Assembly: GCA_008638375.1 (NCBI GenBank)
Contig: VIRR01000544.1
Location: forward strand, 62,001 to 126,000
From: Nyssa sinensis
Lineage: Eukaryota; Streptophyta; Magnoliopsida; Cornales; Nyssaceae
Reading direction: 5' to 3'
Length of the DNA stretch: 64,000 bases
Shown: positions 24,401-35,692 of the stretch, in pieces
Position numbering within the stretch: the stretch's first letter is position 1
Layout of the letters: each line of letters starts with the position of its first letter
The notes under the pieces: model-generated
Database searches by the model: none
What the model was told of the DNA's origin: nothing
Seen by the model: only the letters and a program-made list of their open reading frames with translations
Program-made: the position numbers and the translations under genes

Positions 24401-26604
24401 TGCAAATATGATGGAAGTGCAGAACCAGAACAAAAAGAAATAAACTCAAATAATGTTCAACCAGTTAATAGGCCTGCTGGTAGCTCTGAAACATCTGGTA
24501 CGAGGGAAAATGTTTTTTCATTTCAATATGGGCGATCACTATCTGAGGATGAAGATGAAGTTACTGAGTCTAGAATTCGGGCTTTCCTGGATGAGAAGGT
24601 ATTTTTTTCCCTTTAAAATAGAGTTGATAAACAGTCATCATAAAAGCCTTGGATACCATTTTGGGATTGTATTTGGACTGTTGTAAATAAGGTTAACTCT
24701 TTCTTATCACTACCTCAGGCTCTAGAACTTAAGAAACTGCAAACACCTTTGTATGAAGAGTTCTACAACAGTTTAAATGCAGCTTACTCTCCGAATTTTG
24801 TTGAGACTATACATGACGGTAGTGCTCCGAGCTTTTTGAAATTACCTCCTAAAAGCAGATCACCCAACCGTGTTCCAATTGGAACCCCATCTGCAGCAAT
24901 TGATGCTGTAGGCACTACAAGCCCAGGAAGTAGCAGCAGGCGTTTATCAAATGTTGTCAGCACAAGTAATCAAAGTTTGCAGGAGACTCCATCGCCTCAG
25001 CATAATGATGGGAAGGGGCTTGCAGTTGATGGTCAGCAGGAACCAAGCAGCCCGAGGTTAGTCCACAGGTGGATGCTTTCTTTAGCTTTATCCCTTTATT
25101 GATTGTTTTTAGTTGTGATCTGAATAAGAATAATCTGCCACTCACAGTATGAGCTTCTCTGAGAGACAAAGGAAATGGAAAGAGGAGCTTGACCAAGAGC
25201 TTGAGAGAAAGCGAGGTAGATTTTTTGTGCTCTTTTGAAAATTTGAATACCAACTATAAAACTGTGCTGAATGCCTACTGGTCTTTTGTAGACTGTCAAA
25301 GGATAGGTATCACATTTTGAATCTTGATTTATTTAGCGTGGATACTTGAAATTCTACATTTAAATGACCAAAAAATTTCAAATTAGGGTCCAACAGTATT
25401 AAGATTGGGTCTTTTCTGCAATGTGATCCTCTGGACCACTTGATTTGTTCTCTTAGAACTGAGGAATATGGGTTATGCGAGCAGTGGGACCAAAACATGA
25501 TGATTCAGAGTCTACCATCTATTGTGTTCCGTCTTTGGCAACCCATTTCTCATTTCCCGTTTCAAATACAAGAATGTTGTGAAATTTTCCTGAATGTGTA
25601 AAAGCTGATTGTTAGGTCTGTTCTAACAAGTTGACATTGGTGGAGGATATCATGCAAGCATCAAAAATTAATTTCTTTGCATCCTAATTTGGCATAAATT
25701 GAATAAACTGTGTGATGGTAGTCTGGCTTGCTGCCTTGTGTTACGTTTTTGTATGGAAGCTGATCATTGCGATAAACTTTCTGCATTATGTTTTGTTGAG
25801 TTAAGGTTCTGTTGTGTTGACTATTTTAATTATATATTTATTTAATTTACTTGTTATATATATACAAATAAATATTATTTATTTAATTTAAATAATTTTA
25901 TATAACATATGGCCAAATACAGCCAGAATTATCTAAATACAGAATAAATGGCAAAAAGGAAATTTCATACTTCATAGTCATTTCTAAACAATATTTACCA
26001 AACACCCAAGAATCAATTATGACATCAGAATCACTTTGAAAATTAAATTAAATAAATATATAAATAAAAAAACTAAATTAAATAAATATATAATTGAAAT
26101 AGTAAACTCAACTCATCAGAGTCCAATCCTTCTGTTGTTTTGGGCTGGACTAAGGATTGTTTTGATTATTCAATCACCATGAATGCAATCAGTCGATCAG
26201 GATGGCTGTTTGCAACTACCTGAGGTTGGCAATGGCAAACCTTTTGTGCTCTTCAGTTTGTTATAAGCCATGTATCGCAGTGGGAGCAATTGCAATTCCT
26301 TTAAGCTAATTCCATAGTGTCTTGCACTGACACACTTGTGTAATTGCCACCACCTATGCAAACTTCATTCTAATTGCATTGCTATTAAACTGCTGGAAAA
26401 AAAATCGGGTTGTTTACATTATTAAATGTGAGGATGACGGTCATCCCACGTGCTCTGTTTCTTTGCTTTCAATCATCTGATTGTAACACTGTGGTTGCAG
26501 AGATGATGCGCCAAGCCGGTGTTGGAGGTAAAACATCATCACCTAAGGATAGAGCTTTGAATCGACAGAGAGAGCGGTCAAGGTTTGCATCTCCAGGCAA
26601 ATGA
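18447..26604 (+). CDS. ANP1: ANP/NPK1-type MAP kinase kinase kinase, 17 exons
   Basis: ANP/NPK1 kinases start the MAPK cascade that drives phragmoplast expansion in plant cytokinesis; they also act in stress signalling. Exons: 18447-18728, 18872-18913, 19407-19472, 19554-19664, 19750-19830, 19921-19998, 20096-20178, 22863-22944, 23078-23178, 23552-23591, 23741-23797, 23889-23938, 24054-24249, 24362-24598, 24719-25056, 25148-25215, 26501-26604. All junctions are GT-AG and all phases agree, giving 671 residues (Arabidopsis ANP1 is about 666). The protein begins [15 protein letters not shown]. The kinase domain has GCGAFGRV (71-78), Lys93 in AIKQ, HRDIK with Asp192, DFG at 210-212 and TPYWMAPE ending at 239. 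A long acidic, Ser-rich regulatory region follows. The C-terminus has a predicted coiled coil ([19 protein letters not shown]), the region that in NPK1 binds the activating kinesin-7 NACK1. The ATG at 18447 is the first in frame. Intron 7 is 2.7 kb. No defects were seen. ANP1 versus ANP2 cannot be separated by eye; linkage to GUX supports this pair over ANP3. Confidence 0.95.
20179..22862 (+). other. Large ANP intron 7
   Basis: A 2.7-kb intron with donor cttgtaag and acceptor tcctag. It contains no supported gene. It holds a 24-C homopolymer at 22482-22505 and otherwise T-rich unique-looking DNA. Confidence 0.85.
22482..22505. repeat. Poly-C tract (24 C)
   Basis: An uninterrupted run of 24 cytosines within ANP intron 7. 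It is G-rich on the opposite strand, and long homopolymers are prone to length error in assemblies. Confidence 0.95.
25811..26112. mobile_element. MITE in ANP intron 16
   Basis: About 38-bp imperfect terminal inverted repeats: 25811-25848 (gttgtgttgactatttta...) and 26075-26112 (reverse complement gttgagtttactatttca...). The interior is about 225 bp and AT-rich, without coding potential. It lies in the 1.3-kb intron before the last ANP exon. Confidence 0.65.
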
Positions 26605-27200
26605 GTGTATATATATATATATATATATATATATGCGTATCTATGTCTGCCCTTGTGGAAACGGTTGTGCATTCCTAAGGTGCCTGTCATATGCAGCTGC
26701 AGTTTTGGTGAAATGGTATAATAAGACATGTTGTGGCCAGTTTATGGGTTCACACGACATCCTATCCAGTTTCTCATGCTTCTTCTGTGTGTGAGTATGT
26801 CCTTTTAAAGGCCAAGCCAGTGTTTGTTAATGTGCCATACCATACAAATAGGCACTGTTAAAGGTAACAAAATTTCCATTTTTTTTCCTTCTAGTGGGAT
26901 TGGGGTTGAGGTTGGGGGATGATATGTTTTAACAGTTTGTGTAAAATTTGTACTCCGTAATGTAATCAGGAATGATACGGCATTTGATATAGCCTCAGAA
27001 ATCCTGTTCCACTTTTTTTTTCAGCAACTTCTTCTCTGCAATCTTGTTTAATATGGTACTTGAGGTGCAGTTTTGATTCATATAATAATTGATGGTTGAT
27101 TTTATCTTTTCTAACTTTGAATAGAATTTCCAACAGGCCAGTGAATCAGTGAACATCATTTGTATAACATTTCTGTTCCTCCCTCCTCCCTTCTGAAACA
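26605..27200. other. ANP 3' flank
   Basis: A (TA)n run begins about 7 bp after the ANP stop (26611-26634), so it lies in the 3' UTR. The rest is the UTR and T-rich flank, with aataaa-like sequences not sharply placed. No other gene is seen. Confidence 0.6.
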
Positions 27201-27207
27201 GTCGACA

Positions 27208-27595
27208 TTTTTGTTTAGAGAAGTTGCATGTTTTTTCACCAATAATTATTTTTAAGTGGCATGCATGAAAACCCTAGGTTGTAAAATTAGAGGTGATCTC
27301 TATCAATGTAGAATTAAGTTATTATGTGATGTAACAATCCAAAGATTTATGTCAGTGTAAACAATGCATTGGAAGGTGTAACGGAGTTTCACATCCAAAA
27401 ATTTTTGTTTAGAGAAGTTGCATATTTTTTCACCAATAATTATCTGTAAGTGGCATGCATGAAAGCCCTAGGTTGTAAAATTAGAGGTGATCTCTATCAA
27501 TGTAGAATTAAGTTATTATGTGATGTAACAATCCAAAGGTTTCTGTCAGTGTAAACAATGCCGATGGAAGGTGTAACGGAGTTTTACATCGGATA
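27208..27595. repeat. 194-bp tandem duplication (TRIM-LTR-like)
   Basis: Two near-identical units of about 194 bp start at 27208 and 27402. They share gagaagttgcatgttttttc, aaattagaggtgatctctat and tgtaacaatccaaag. Their position before a primer-binding-site-like sequence suggests they are part of a small LTR element. Confidence 0.85.
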
Positions 27596-27700
27596 GGTAT
27601 TGGAATGTTTTGGGGTTTATAAACGAATGCGGTACTTTTATCTAAAAGACTAGTTTTTTGAGTTAGAAACTCAACTCGTGATAAGTGGTATCAGAGAAGA
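27522..27700 (+). mobile_element. TRIM-like LTR remnant with PBS
   Basis: LTR-like sequence begins at tgtaacaatccaaagg (27522) and includes a short ttataaac box at 27618. It is followed by TGGTATCAGAG at 27686-27696, a match to the usual initiator-Met tRNA primer-binding site. There is no gag/pol, which fits terminal-repeat retrotransposons in miniature. The 3' half was not found. Confidence 0.5.
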
Positions 27701-27719
27701 CCTGATCTATTATTCAGTG

Positions 27720-27965
27720 TCATGCCAAGCGTTCACATATTGATGTGTGCTACTTTGCCTTTAGGGTGGGATTTTGGTAGGCAACTGGGGTGTCGTAGGG
27801 CTTATAAGCACCCACATAGTAATGTGTGCTACTTGCCTGTAGGGTGGGATGGTCGTAGGGCTTATAAGTATACTAATGTATGCTCCTTGCATGTATGCAT
27901 GTAAGGTGGGATGGTCATGTTGGATAGGCATAAGTCGTATACGCATATGCATGTAGGGCGATGCT
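27720..27965. repeat. Degenerate tandem repeats, about 70-bp units
   Basis: Three to four units share aatgtgtgctacttgcctgt, gggtgggatggtcgtaggg and gcttataag. They form spurious frames on both strands. They are probably the internal part of the TRIM-like element. Confidence 0.7.
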
Positions 27966-28524
27966 ATGTTATTAAATGATTTGTCATAGAAACTCAATAC
28001 AGTTGCCTTTGAGATCTCCGCATTCTTTTTTTCTTATTGATTAATCAATATCTGCATCTAATTTTCAAAATTTTACCCATGAAATGACGAATTTTAAAAC
28101 CATGATTGATTTGAGTTTAAGAATAACTAATCCTTTGTACAAATAAAGTAAGAAGTCAAATATTTTTTTTAAAAAAAATAAATAAGCAGCAAATTTTCCC
28201 TTTCACCAGGAAGAAAAGAGTACAATTCTACCACATTTCCCCCTAGTTCAACAAAGCAGCATCAGCAAGTATATACATTGATCAAATAATTAAAATACAG
28301 AAGAAAAAATAAAATTGGTTGATATATTCTGATGTAGTGTTTGGAGAAACACTGGAAACCAAAGATAAGAAAACACAACTCAATGAGTTATTTGATGAAA
28401 TACCTCATAATTATGTATCACACTGAGGTAAAATTAAATAAATAAAAATAAAATCAACTATGGACATGCAGAAAATGTCTTCAACCACAGCAAAAAATCA
28501 AATTCTTCAAACAGAATGCACAGA

Positions 28525-30373
28525 TTAAATTCTCCGAGCTGGGAATTGCATTGGTGTTGAAGTTTGACGTTTCAGTCCACTCATCATCATCACCATGTTC
28601 ACTCCATCACTTTTCCTTACCACAGCTGCTTTTCTACCTTTCAATGGTGACACCAACCTGTTAGCCAATCTCGACGGCGAAAACGATCTGCGAAGCTTTG
28701 CCGCAGTAGACACTTTTGGAGATGTCTTGTTGATCAAACTACTCATGGGTCTTGTGGGCGACAGAGAGAGTGGTGGAGGGCTCCTCCTGATTTTCACATG
28801 GTGGAGCTTTGAGGCCGAGATTGGTGGAGACTTGATTAAGAATTTATGTGGGGTTTTTTGTGGGTTCTTTCTGGCGATCACCGGAGACTTTGTCTTGCAG
28901 AACTTGTGCTGATGTGAAGTGGGTGATGAATGGAACAATGGGTTGGGAAAAAGCACAGTCTTTCTAGCCCATGGCCTATTTCTTGGTGACACCCTGTTGG
29001 CCAAGAAATTGCTACCATTTTCCTTTTTGTGAATAGGTGAAGAAACCTTGAAATTGATGCGTGATTTAGCACGTTGGAGTACGGGTGGGGAGGAATTAGA
29101 ATCTAATCGAATTGATTGGAATGTGATTTGTTTTTCCCTCCTCCTTCGTGCCCGGAGTTCTGAGTTTTCTGCGTTTGAAGGTCTCTGGTTTTGCCTCCTT
29201 ATGGTCACCGGAGTTTTTGGGTCATTTGAGGTGGGTTGTTGTTTGTTGTTGGTCTTGGCAGCTACTGCAGCAACTATTTCTCTTGCAAATTGACTTGCGT
29301 GCAATATTTCTCCTACTGTTTCTCCCACCAACATAGCCGGCAATGACATTCTTCGCCACTCATCTGTATCACATAATCATCTTGTTAGACCACTCAAACA
29401 ATACACACACACACACACACACACATATACATACATACATAGTAGCCTATGACCAATACATACTTTGCACGGTCTTACAGTCTCAAATTCCATACAAAAT
29501 GATATGTGGAAGAGACGGGTGTTGGGAGATTATAAATGTACACCTCTCTGTTCGATTCGTTCGTCCTATATCGAATATAAAATAAAAGCGAATTTATAAA
29601 AGCACCCTTTCGATATGAATTCAATTCATTACCTAAACCTTCACAAATCGTTGAGACTTCCATAATAATTCAGAACAAAATAGTAAACTAAAATTAAAAT
29701 GCAATTCATAAATAACTCAACAAAATAGTAAATTAAGATGACTAATATTAACCAAACACATGGATGAAATATGTGCGTGTGTGGAGAGAGAGGGAGGGAG
29801 GGACCTGAATTTGTTGGGAGCTTCCCTGGTGGAGATTTTCGCGGGTTAGCATTTTTTATCCTTGAAATTGGAGAGGGAAATCAGAGAAACCCAATTGAAT
29901 ACACATATACAACTAATCAAAAACAACAGAAAGTTATATTTTTTCTCATAAATACTTCAAAAAAAAGACTTGAATTTATACCTCAAAGACTCTTGTTTGC
30001 ACCTGAGACTAGTTTTTAAATAACCTCTGGTACTGCGAGGACTGAGACTCACACCAGAGATCACCTTCGCCCCACCAGCAACCGTGTATTGAAGCTCTTG
30101 CAATCGAGCCATACACTTATCCACCTTCAAAAACCCAACAAAAAAACTGAGACCCCATTACTTTGAGAGAGAGAGAGCGCTTACAGATCTAATACCATTC
30201 ATTTGCAAACAATATTACAAAACACCCAATGATGAGACAATTAGGTACAAAATTTTAGAGAGAGATATTGGAGGGTGGGGGATTGTGGGTACCTTGTTTA
30301 CTGTTTCTCTGAGTAGAGTGGGATTGAGAGGAGCCACCATTTTCCTCTGCTTTGGTGGGGTTCTTGCAACCAT
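28525..30373 (-). CDS. TAN1: TANGLED1 homologue, 4 exons
   Basis: TAN1 is a plant-specific, basic microtubule-binding protein. It marks the cortical division site from preprophase to the end of cytokinesis and helps guide the phragmoplast, with kinesin-12 (POK) partners. Exons in gene order: 30373-30293, 30124-29982, 29860-29805, 29363-28525, all GT-AG with matching phases, giving 372 residues. The start is [12 protein letters not shown]. Exon 2 carries [20 protein letters not shown] and [19 protein letters not shown]. The last exon has [65 protein letters not shown] sequence and the terminal ARRI. These are the conserved TAN blocks in order. It is about 100 residues shorter than remembered Arabidopsis TAN1, because the middle block of Ser-Pro-Thr-Arg repeats is reduced. 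It lies tail-to-tail with ANP, 1.9 kb apart. Confidence 0.93.
29404..29424. repeat. (AC)n microsatellite in TAN1 intron 3
   Basis: A simple CA repeat followed by catacatacat, inside the intron between exons 3 and 4. Confidence 0.9.
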
Positions 30374-32470
30374 TTTTTTCTACAATAACAGAAGGAAACA
30401 AAAAGTGGATCTCTGAGTACTTGCCCGCTCCCCCTCTCTCTCTCGAATTCACTTTGTCTCCGAAGTGAAGGTCAAAAACAGAACAGGGAGGTTTCAACAA
30501 GAACGAGAGGACTTTGGTAACGGATATTTTTTTGTGCCAACGGTCGAGTCTATCCCAGATAACGTATGCAAACGGCTACTTCTATTTTAATGGCTGAAAA
30601 AATAATAATAACACGTAATTATTACTGGCCTTTTTAGGGAGAGCAACCTTTTTTTGAATTGCGCCGCTACGTCATGAAATTAGGGAAATGGGCCCCAGGA
30701 CACTTCGGAGAATCAGACGGTGCTACAAGGCCGTATCCTAGGAGATTGTAACACGTGGCACGGATTGCGTAACGTAATGTATTATGTTTTTTCAACTAAA
30801 TTTTAATGTTATAAATTCATAAAAAATTTGTTCGTCTGAATGTGTATACAGTGAAATATATATATATATATATACAACACACACATATACGTGGGGGTAA
30901 TAATTGACAAATTATTGTATAGTCCGGATTAATGATTTAATCAATTATGAGTTGTCATATATATATAATATGATAATTTTTTAAAAAATAAAAAAATAAT
31001 TTTTATATATACGATAATTCATGATTAATTGAAAGGTCTAAAAATAACCTGAAGACTTGAGACTCGCTCGGCCCACCTGGCTAGAGTTTTTTGTGGGTCT
31101 AACTTGACAAATCAATATCTATTTATTTTTCTTACATTTTCTTTTCTTGTTTATTATTTATCAAACTTCACACCATTATTATACATATAAATATTGAAGA
31201 ATATTAGTTCCACCTATATATATATATATATATATATTAAATACTTGTCTCCATGTTTTCTATTTAAATTATTAAATCATACGTCAATTGCACAACAAAA
31301 AAAATATTATTCATCAATTCTAACTTTTATAAATTTTAATTTATTGTACATTAATATTTTATTTGTTAAGTATTTATTAGTGTAATGATGTGTAATTAAT
31401 TTTGTCATTATTAATTTTTTAGAATATATGAATTCTCTATGACTTAATTATAATTTTACAATAAACATTAGGAATTAGGGTCTAGGGTTGGGCTAAGACT
31501 TTATTCTCTAGGCTTGGCCAACCTGCTAATTTAGAGGGACATCACCAAAAAAAATTACTACATTCTAATATAGAGAGACGAAGACGTTGAAGAGTCAAGT
31601 TAAAATATCATATTTTTCTTTTTTTTTCATTGTTCATTTTTTTTATATGTTCCAAATTTTTTAATGAATTTTTCATATCAATAAATGAATTGTCATATAT
31701 ATATATATATATAGTTACTACATGTATGTAATCATTAATTTGAATGATTCTTAATAATAGGGACCATGCTTTTTTTAAATCACTTTGAAAGTGACTCAAT
31801 GATTATATATAGTAGTAGTGACTGTTGTATTGTAAATTATATTTGTACAATCATATTCTAAAACATTATGATTATGATTATGATTATTAGATTTTTTGAT
31901 TTGTAAATCAGATTTTAATTTTAAATACCTTGTATGCATATATTTAAAAAAAAATTAAATGAATTTCAAAAAAATAGTTTTTGAAGACCTTAAGAAAAAA
32001 AATACTTAAGAAAATAAAAAATAAAAAATAAAAATAATTATATCTGAACTTTAGATCCGATAGACACCCAAATATAGAATTGAAATATAACAATATATTA
32101 AAGTTTTTTTTCCGAATAAATTCTAAATACTGAATTAGAAAATTCAATATCTCATAAAATTATTTATCACATCCGATCTAATTATATCCTATTCAATCTC
32201 ACATGTTTATTCGATTATTCAAACAAGGCCTATAATAATTTTTCAGTAATAGTTAAAGAGTATAAGGTCTTAATGTAAGGAATAGGAGATAAATCTTAAC
32301 TTTTTCATAATTATTTTTTTAGTTATTATTCTTTTGTTAATTTTTTTTTTTAAATTTGGCATGTCAATTATGACTGAAAGAATTGTAAATTTTCACATTT
32401 TAAATTATAAGAGGCAAAAGTAAAATCCATCAAAATTATAGGGATATAAATGTATTTTTTCAAATTTTTT
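30374..32470. other. TAN1 upstream region and intergenic DNA
   Basis: Immediately upstream of TAN1 is a short leader, with cccctctctctctc at 30430-30443. AT-rich DNA with TA microsatellites follows (about 30858-30874, 31216-31237, 31695-31712). No coding exon is supported. Confidence 0.6.
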
Positions 32471-32475
32471 TATTT

Positions 32476-32937
32476 TTGGATAAATTATACTGACATCCCC
32501 TACTTTACTTGAAAATATACAAATACCTCCTTCATGGCAATTTTTTTTTTTCAAAATGACGAAGTTGTCCATTTTATTTATTTATTTTTGCATTTTTTCA
32601 ATTTTGACCAATTTTTTCTAAAATTTTTAAATATTTTTTTATTTTTTATTTAAAAATAAATTTATGGTAAATAACTTATTTTTATTTTATATAAAAATAA
32701 ATTTAAGTTTTTCATCAATATTTATTTGAAAAATGAAAAAAAAAATTAGTCAAAATTTAAAAAATTGACAAAGAAATATGAAAAGAGTAATTTTATCATT
32801 TTGAATAAAAAAATTAACAGGTAAGAAGTATCTGTATATTTTCGAGTAAAGTAAGGAAAATGAGTGTAATTTTATAAATTTCAGAGAAAATAAATATAAT
32901 TGTTATAAATCTCAGAAGAATTTAGTGTAATTTATTT
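32476..32937. mobile_element. Fold-back / MITE element
   Basis: The left arm 32476-32530 (ctactttacttgaaaatata is a typical piece) is matched in reverse complement by about 32815-32885 (tatattttcgagtaaagtaa). The outer ends are ataaattatactgac on the left and gtgtaatttat on the right. A related end occurs at 16540. No coding content is present. Confidence 0.55.
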
Positions 32938-33329
32938 TTTATTTTTTATAAAAAAAAAGAAAAGAAATTATGTATTCATGAGTTCATATCGCATTTTATC
33001 TCTACTCTTCGTGTCGATAAGTTAATATTGTATTGTATTTCTATCCAACTTTTTAAATATACGATTGTTTCTTTTAACTATTATTCTTCAATCCACTTAC
33101 TTTGAGACAAAACTTCATGATCAACAAAGGCATCATCCACTCCAAAGGCACCTTTCTTTCTTTTTTCTTTTTAAACATGAGAAGAGGCACCTTTAATTTT
33201 TTTTTATAAAGAAAGAATTAAAATGTGTCTTTTGAGAAAATAACTCTTAGAAAGAAAAAAGACTAAACTTTAGTTTAAGTTTGCAAACATAAAATTAAAA
33301 AAGAGAATAGAAATTTAGTTTATAAAAAT

Positions 33330-33670
33330 TAGTAGGCGTCTTGTGCAAGGGCGGTAGCACTAAGGGGCTAGGCCGAGTTACAGCCCCTCAAACTTTAGAT
33401 AATATTTTTTATATATGTAAAATTTTGGTAATTTTTAAATCAATTTATCTCAAAATTTTAGTTCAGCCCAATCATGACCTCTTATTTCTTTCATTTCTCA
33501 CCTAAAATTTTAGTCCACCCTAAAAATTATGGTTCAATCCAATCTTCACTATTTTTCACCTCAAAATTTTGGTCCTATAAAAAATTTCAACTAAAATTTT
33601 TTTCAAAAATTTTCTAACCCCCCCTCTAATTTTTTTTCCTAATTCCACCCTTCGTCTTGTGGGAACACCT
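33330..33670. repeat. Degenerate repeat of attttagttcagcccaat type
   Basis: Three diverged units around 33455, 33505 and 33560 share (c)aaaattttagtycaScc-type sequence. They are flanked by cttgtgcaagggcggtagc at the left and ccacccttcgtcttgtggg at the right. It is probably an old transposon fragment of unknown class. Confidence 0.35.
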
Positions 33671-33803
33671 TTGTTATGAAAAGGCATCTTATCACAAAAC
33701 ACTTTTAATGCCTCAAGTAAAAATGAAATTGACCCAAAATATAAAGGTATAAATGTATTTGATCATATTCTTTAAAAGAGAAGAGGCTACTTAACTTTAG
33801 TTA

Positions 33804-34039
33804 GAAGAGGTCATGAATTCAAATCTCACCCTACCCGTTAGGAGAATATGAACATAATTTCTATCTAGTTGAGTTGAGTTGGTTTGTCTGTTCAGGTCCT
33901 ATATTTGAGTGACTTGTAGTTTGTGTATAATTTGATTCTGTTGGTTCATGATTAATTGTAATGTGTTATAGTATTCTTGATTGATTAATTGTGATTCATA
34001 TATTATTAATACCCTATCTTTTCTTTCAAAAAAAAAAAA
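33804..34039 (+). mobile_element. SINE with poly-A tail and 11-bp duplication
   Basis: The body starts gaagaggtcatgaattcaaa and contains a B-box-like ATTCAAATC. It ends in a 13-bp A run at about 34028-34040. The flanks 33793-33803 and 34040-34050 both read aactttagtta, an 11-bp target duplication. The A box is missing or lies in the flank, so the copy may be 5'-truncated. Confidence 0.6.
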
Positions 34040-34546
34040 AACTTTAGTTAAGGGTTTTGCAATAGTAAGATAAAAAAAATAAAATTAAAAAAAAAGTTAG
34101 TTTACAAAGGCCAATATACATATTCATAAAAGACATGTTCATTATAAAGGCATATTATTGGGGAAAAAATAAATTTTAATTCAATTAAATTTAATAAAAT
34201 CTTATCTCAGTTATTTGAAGTTGACTATATGAATCAAGTATTCATAAAATTCATGTTCATAAGAAATCTAACAAAATTTTACCTTGCACCTAAGGCAATT
34301 ATCTTCCTTTATCCAAACACCCCAAAGTTATAAATAATTATGTCCTTATTACTAGTGTTGGGCACATAGTAATCCATGGTTGAGATGGAGACATGGATTC
34401 CTTGTGTGAGTGCAAGATAAAGCATCTGTGGTTTATTAGAGAAAAATAGAGAATTGTGAACGCTGCCATATATCAAAAATCATTTGTAAACCCCCTCCTT
34501 AAAATTGTTGGACATAGCTAGGGTTACATTTTCTCTAAAATCCTAT

Positions 34547-34771
34547 GTCATGTTTGGTAGGATGGAATGGATATTTTAAGAATATGTATTCTAATTTTTT
34601 CATACTTTTTTTTTTTGTTTGGTATGATTGAAAATATTCATTCTATTAAAAATCATTTCACACATTTTTTGACTTGCATGAATAATCCTTATTCTATTTC
34701 ATATTATTTCTATTTCATTTCCAATTTCGTTCTATGGAATGACTATTCAATTTCGACATACCAAACATGAC
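34547..34771. mobile_element. About 225-bp MITE with 13-bp perfect ends
   Basis: gtcatgtttggta at 34547-34559 and its exact reverse complement taccaaacatgac at 34759-34771 bound an AT-rich interior with ggaatgga motifs. The style resembles the MITE at 16910. The target duplication is unclear. Confidence 0.7.
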
Positions 34772-35687
34772 CTTAGAGTTTAATAGAGTATCCTAACCGA
34801 TTCCTCCAATAATTTTGAGTGTAACCCCTCTTAGTCTTTTTTTTTCTTTCCTTTTTATTGTTTTGTGACAAATGATGGGATTTAGAGCATCCATAATGTT
34901 GCTATTAGCAAATGTGCTAGTGTCAACAATGGTAGCTAGCACTCGTTTGGTTCTCTAATATTAATGTTAACTCGGCAAATACTTTTGTCATTTGCTAACG
35001 TATCTTATAACTGTGACTATTCGTTTAACAAGTCACAGTAGACAAAAAAACAAAATTGAGGTCTTTCACTTTGCCAGTCTGAAGTCCCGAAACCCACAGT
35101 GGATTGAGCCATTGAGGGTTTAAAAAAATGTCCGTCGAGATATTAAAAAAATGTTCGTCGAGATATTAGAAAAAAAGAAGAAGAAGATTGTTCAACCCTA
35201 TTCCTATAAAATTCAGTTTAATTCCCCAATATTTCAAACTCAGCATTCCACATTTTTTTATTGTTCATTTTAGTAGGACCATATGATATCACCTAACATT
35301 AGCTAACATGTACATTAAAAATCTTTTTAAAGGCCAAAACGAAAAATCAGCTAAAGCACCTTAACTTGCCAACGTGGACAAGTTAGCACCCAGCCTGAAG
35401 AGCATCACTAGAGATGTTCTTAAACCATTAGCCCTGCTCCCCTTTCTTTCTTTCTTTCTTTTTGTTTTTTGAGTATAACGATGGGAAAAGAATAACTATT
35501 CTAGGTGTGTACGCGACATGAGACTTGAATTCTAATATGGCGTGTGAGAATTGGGGTTTTCAATCACTTCATCATTCTTGATGTATTTCCACGGCTCCCA
35601 TTTCAGCATCATATCATTCATACATCTCATATTTTAAGTTTTTCACTTTGCAACAACGACAAGCATCATTTAAGCACTCTTTAGGAA
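34772..35687. other. Intergenic DNA between MITE and copia element
   Basis: No gene is seen. It contains a small direct repeat around 35130-35170 (tgttcgtcgagatattagaa type) and a tttcttt run at about 35445-35465. Confidence 0.6.
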
Positions 35688-35692
35688 AAAAT
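35688..35692. repeat. Target-site duplication of copia element, left (aaaat)
   Basis: aaaat directly precedes TGTTAGGATGC and is repeated at 49838-49842 beyond the far LTR, so it bounds the whole nested complex. Confidence 0.85.

Noticed and set aside
28595..29293. Plus-strand open frames opposite TAN1
   Set aside because: They are antisense shadows of the well-supported TAN1 last exon and have no recognisable domain.
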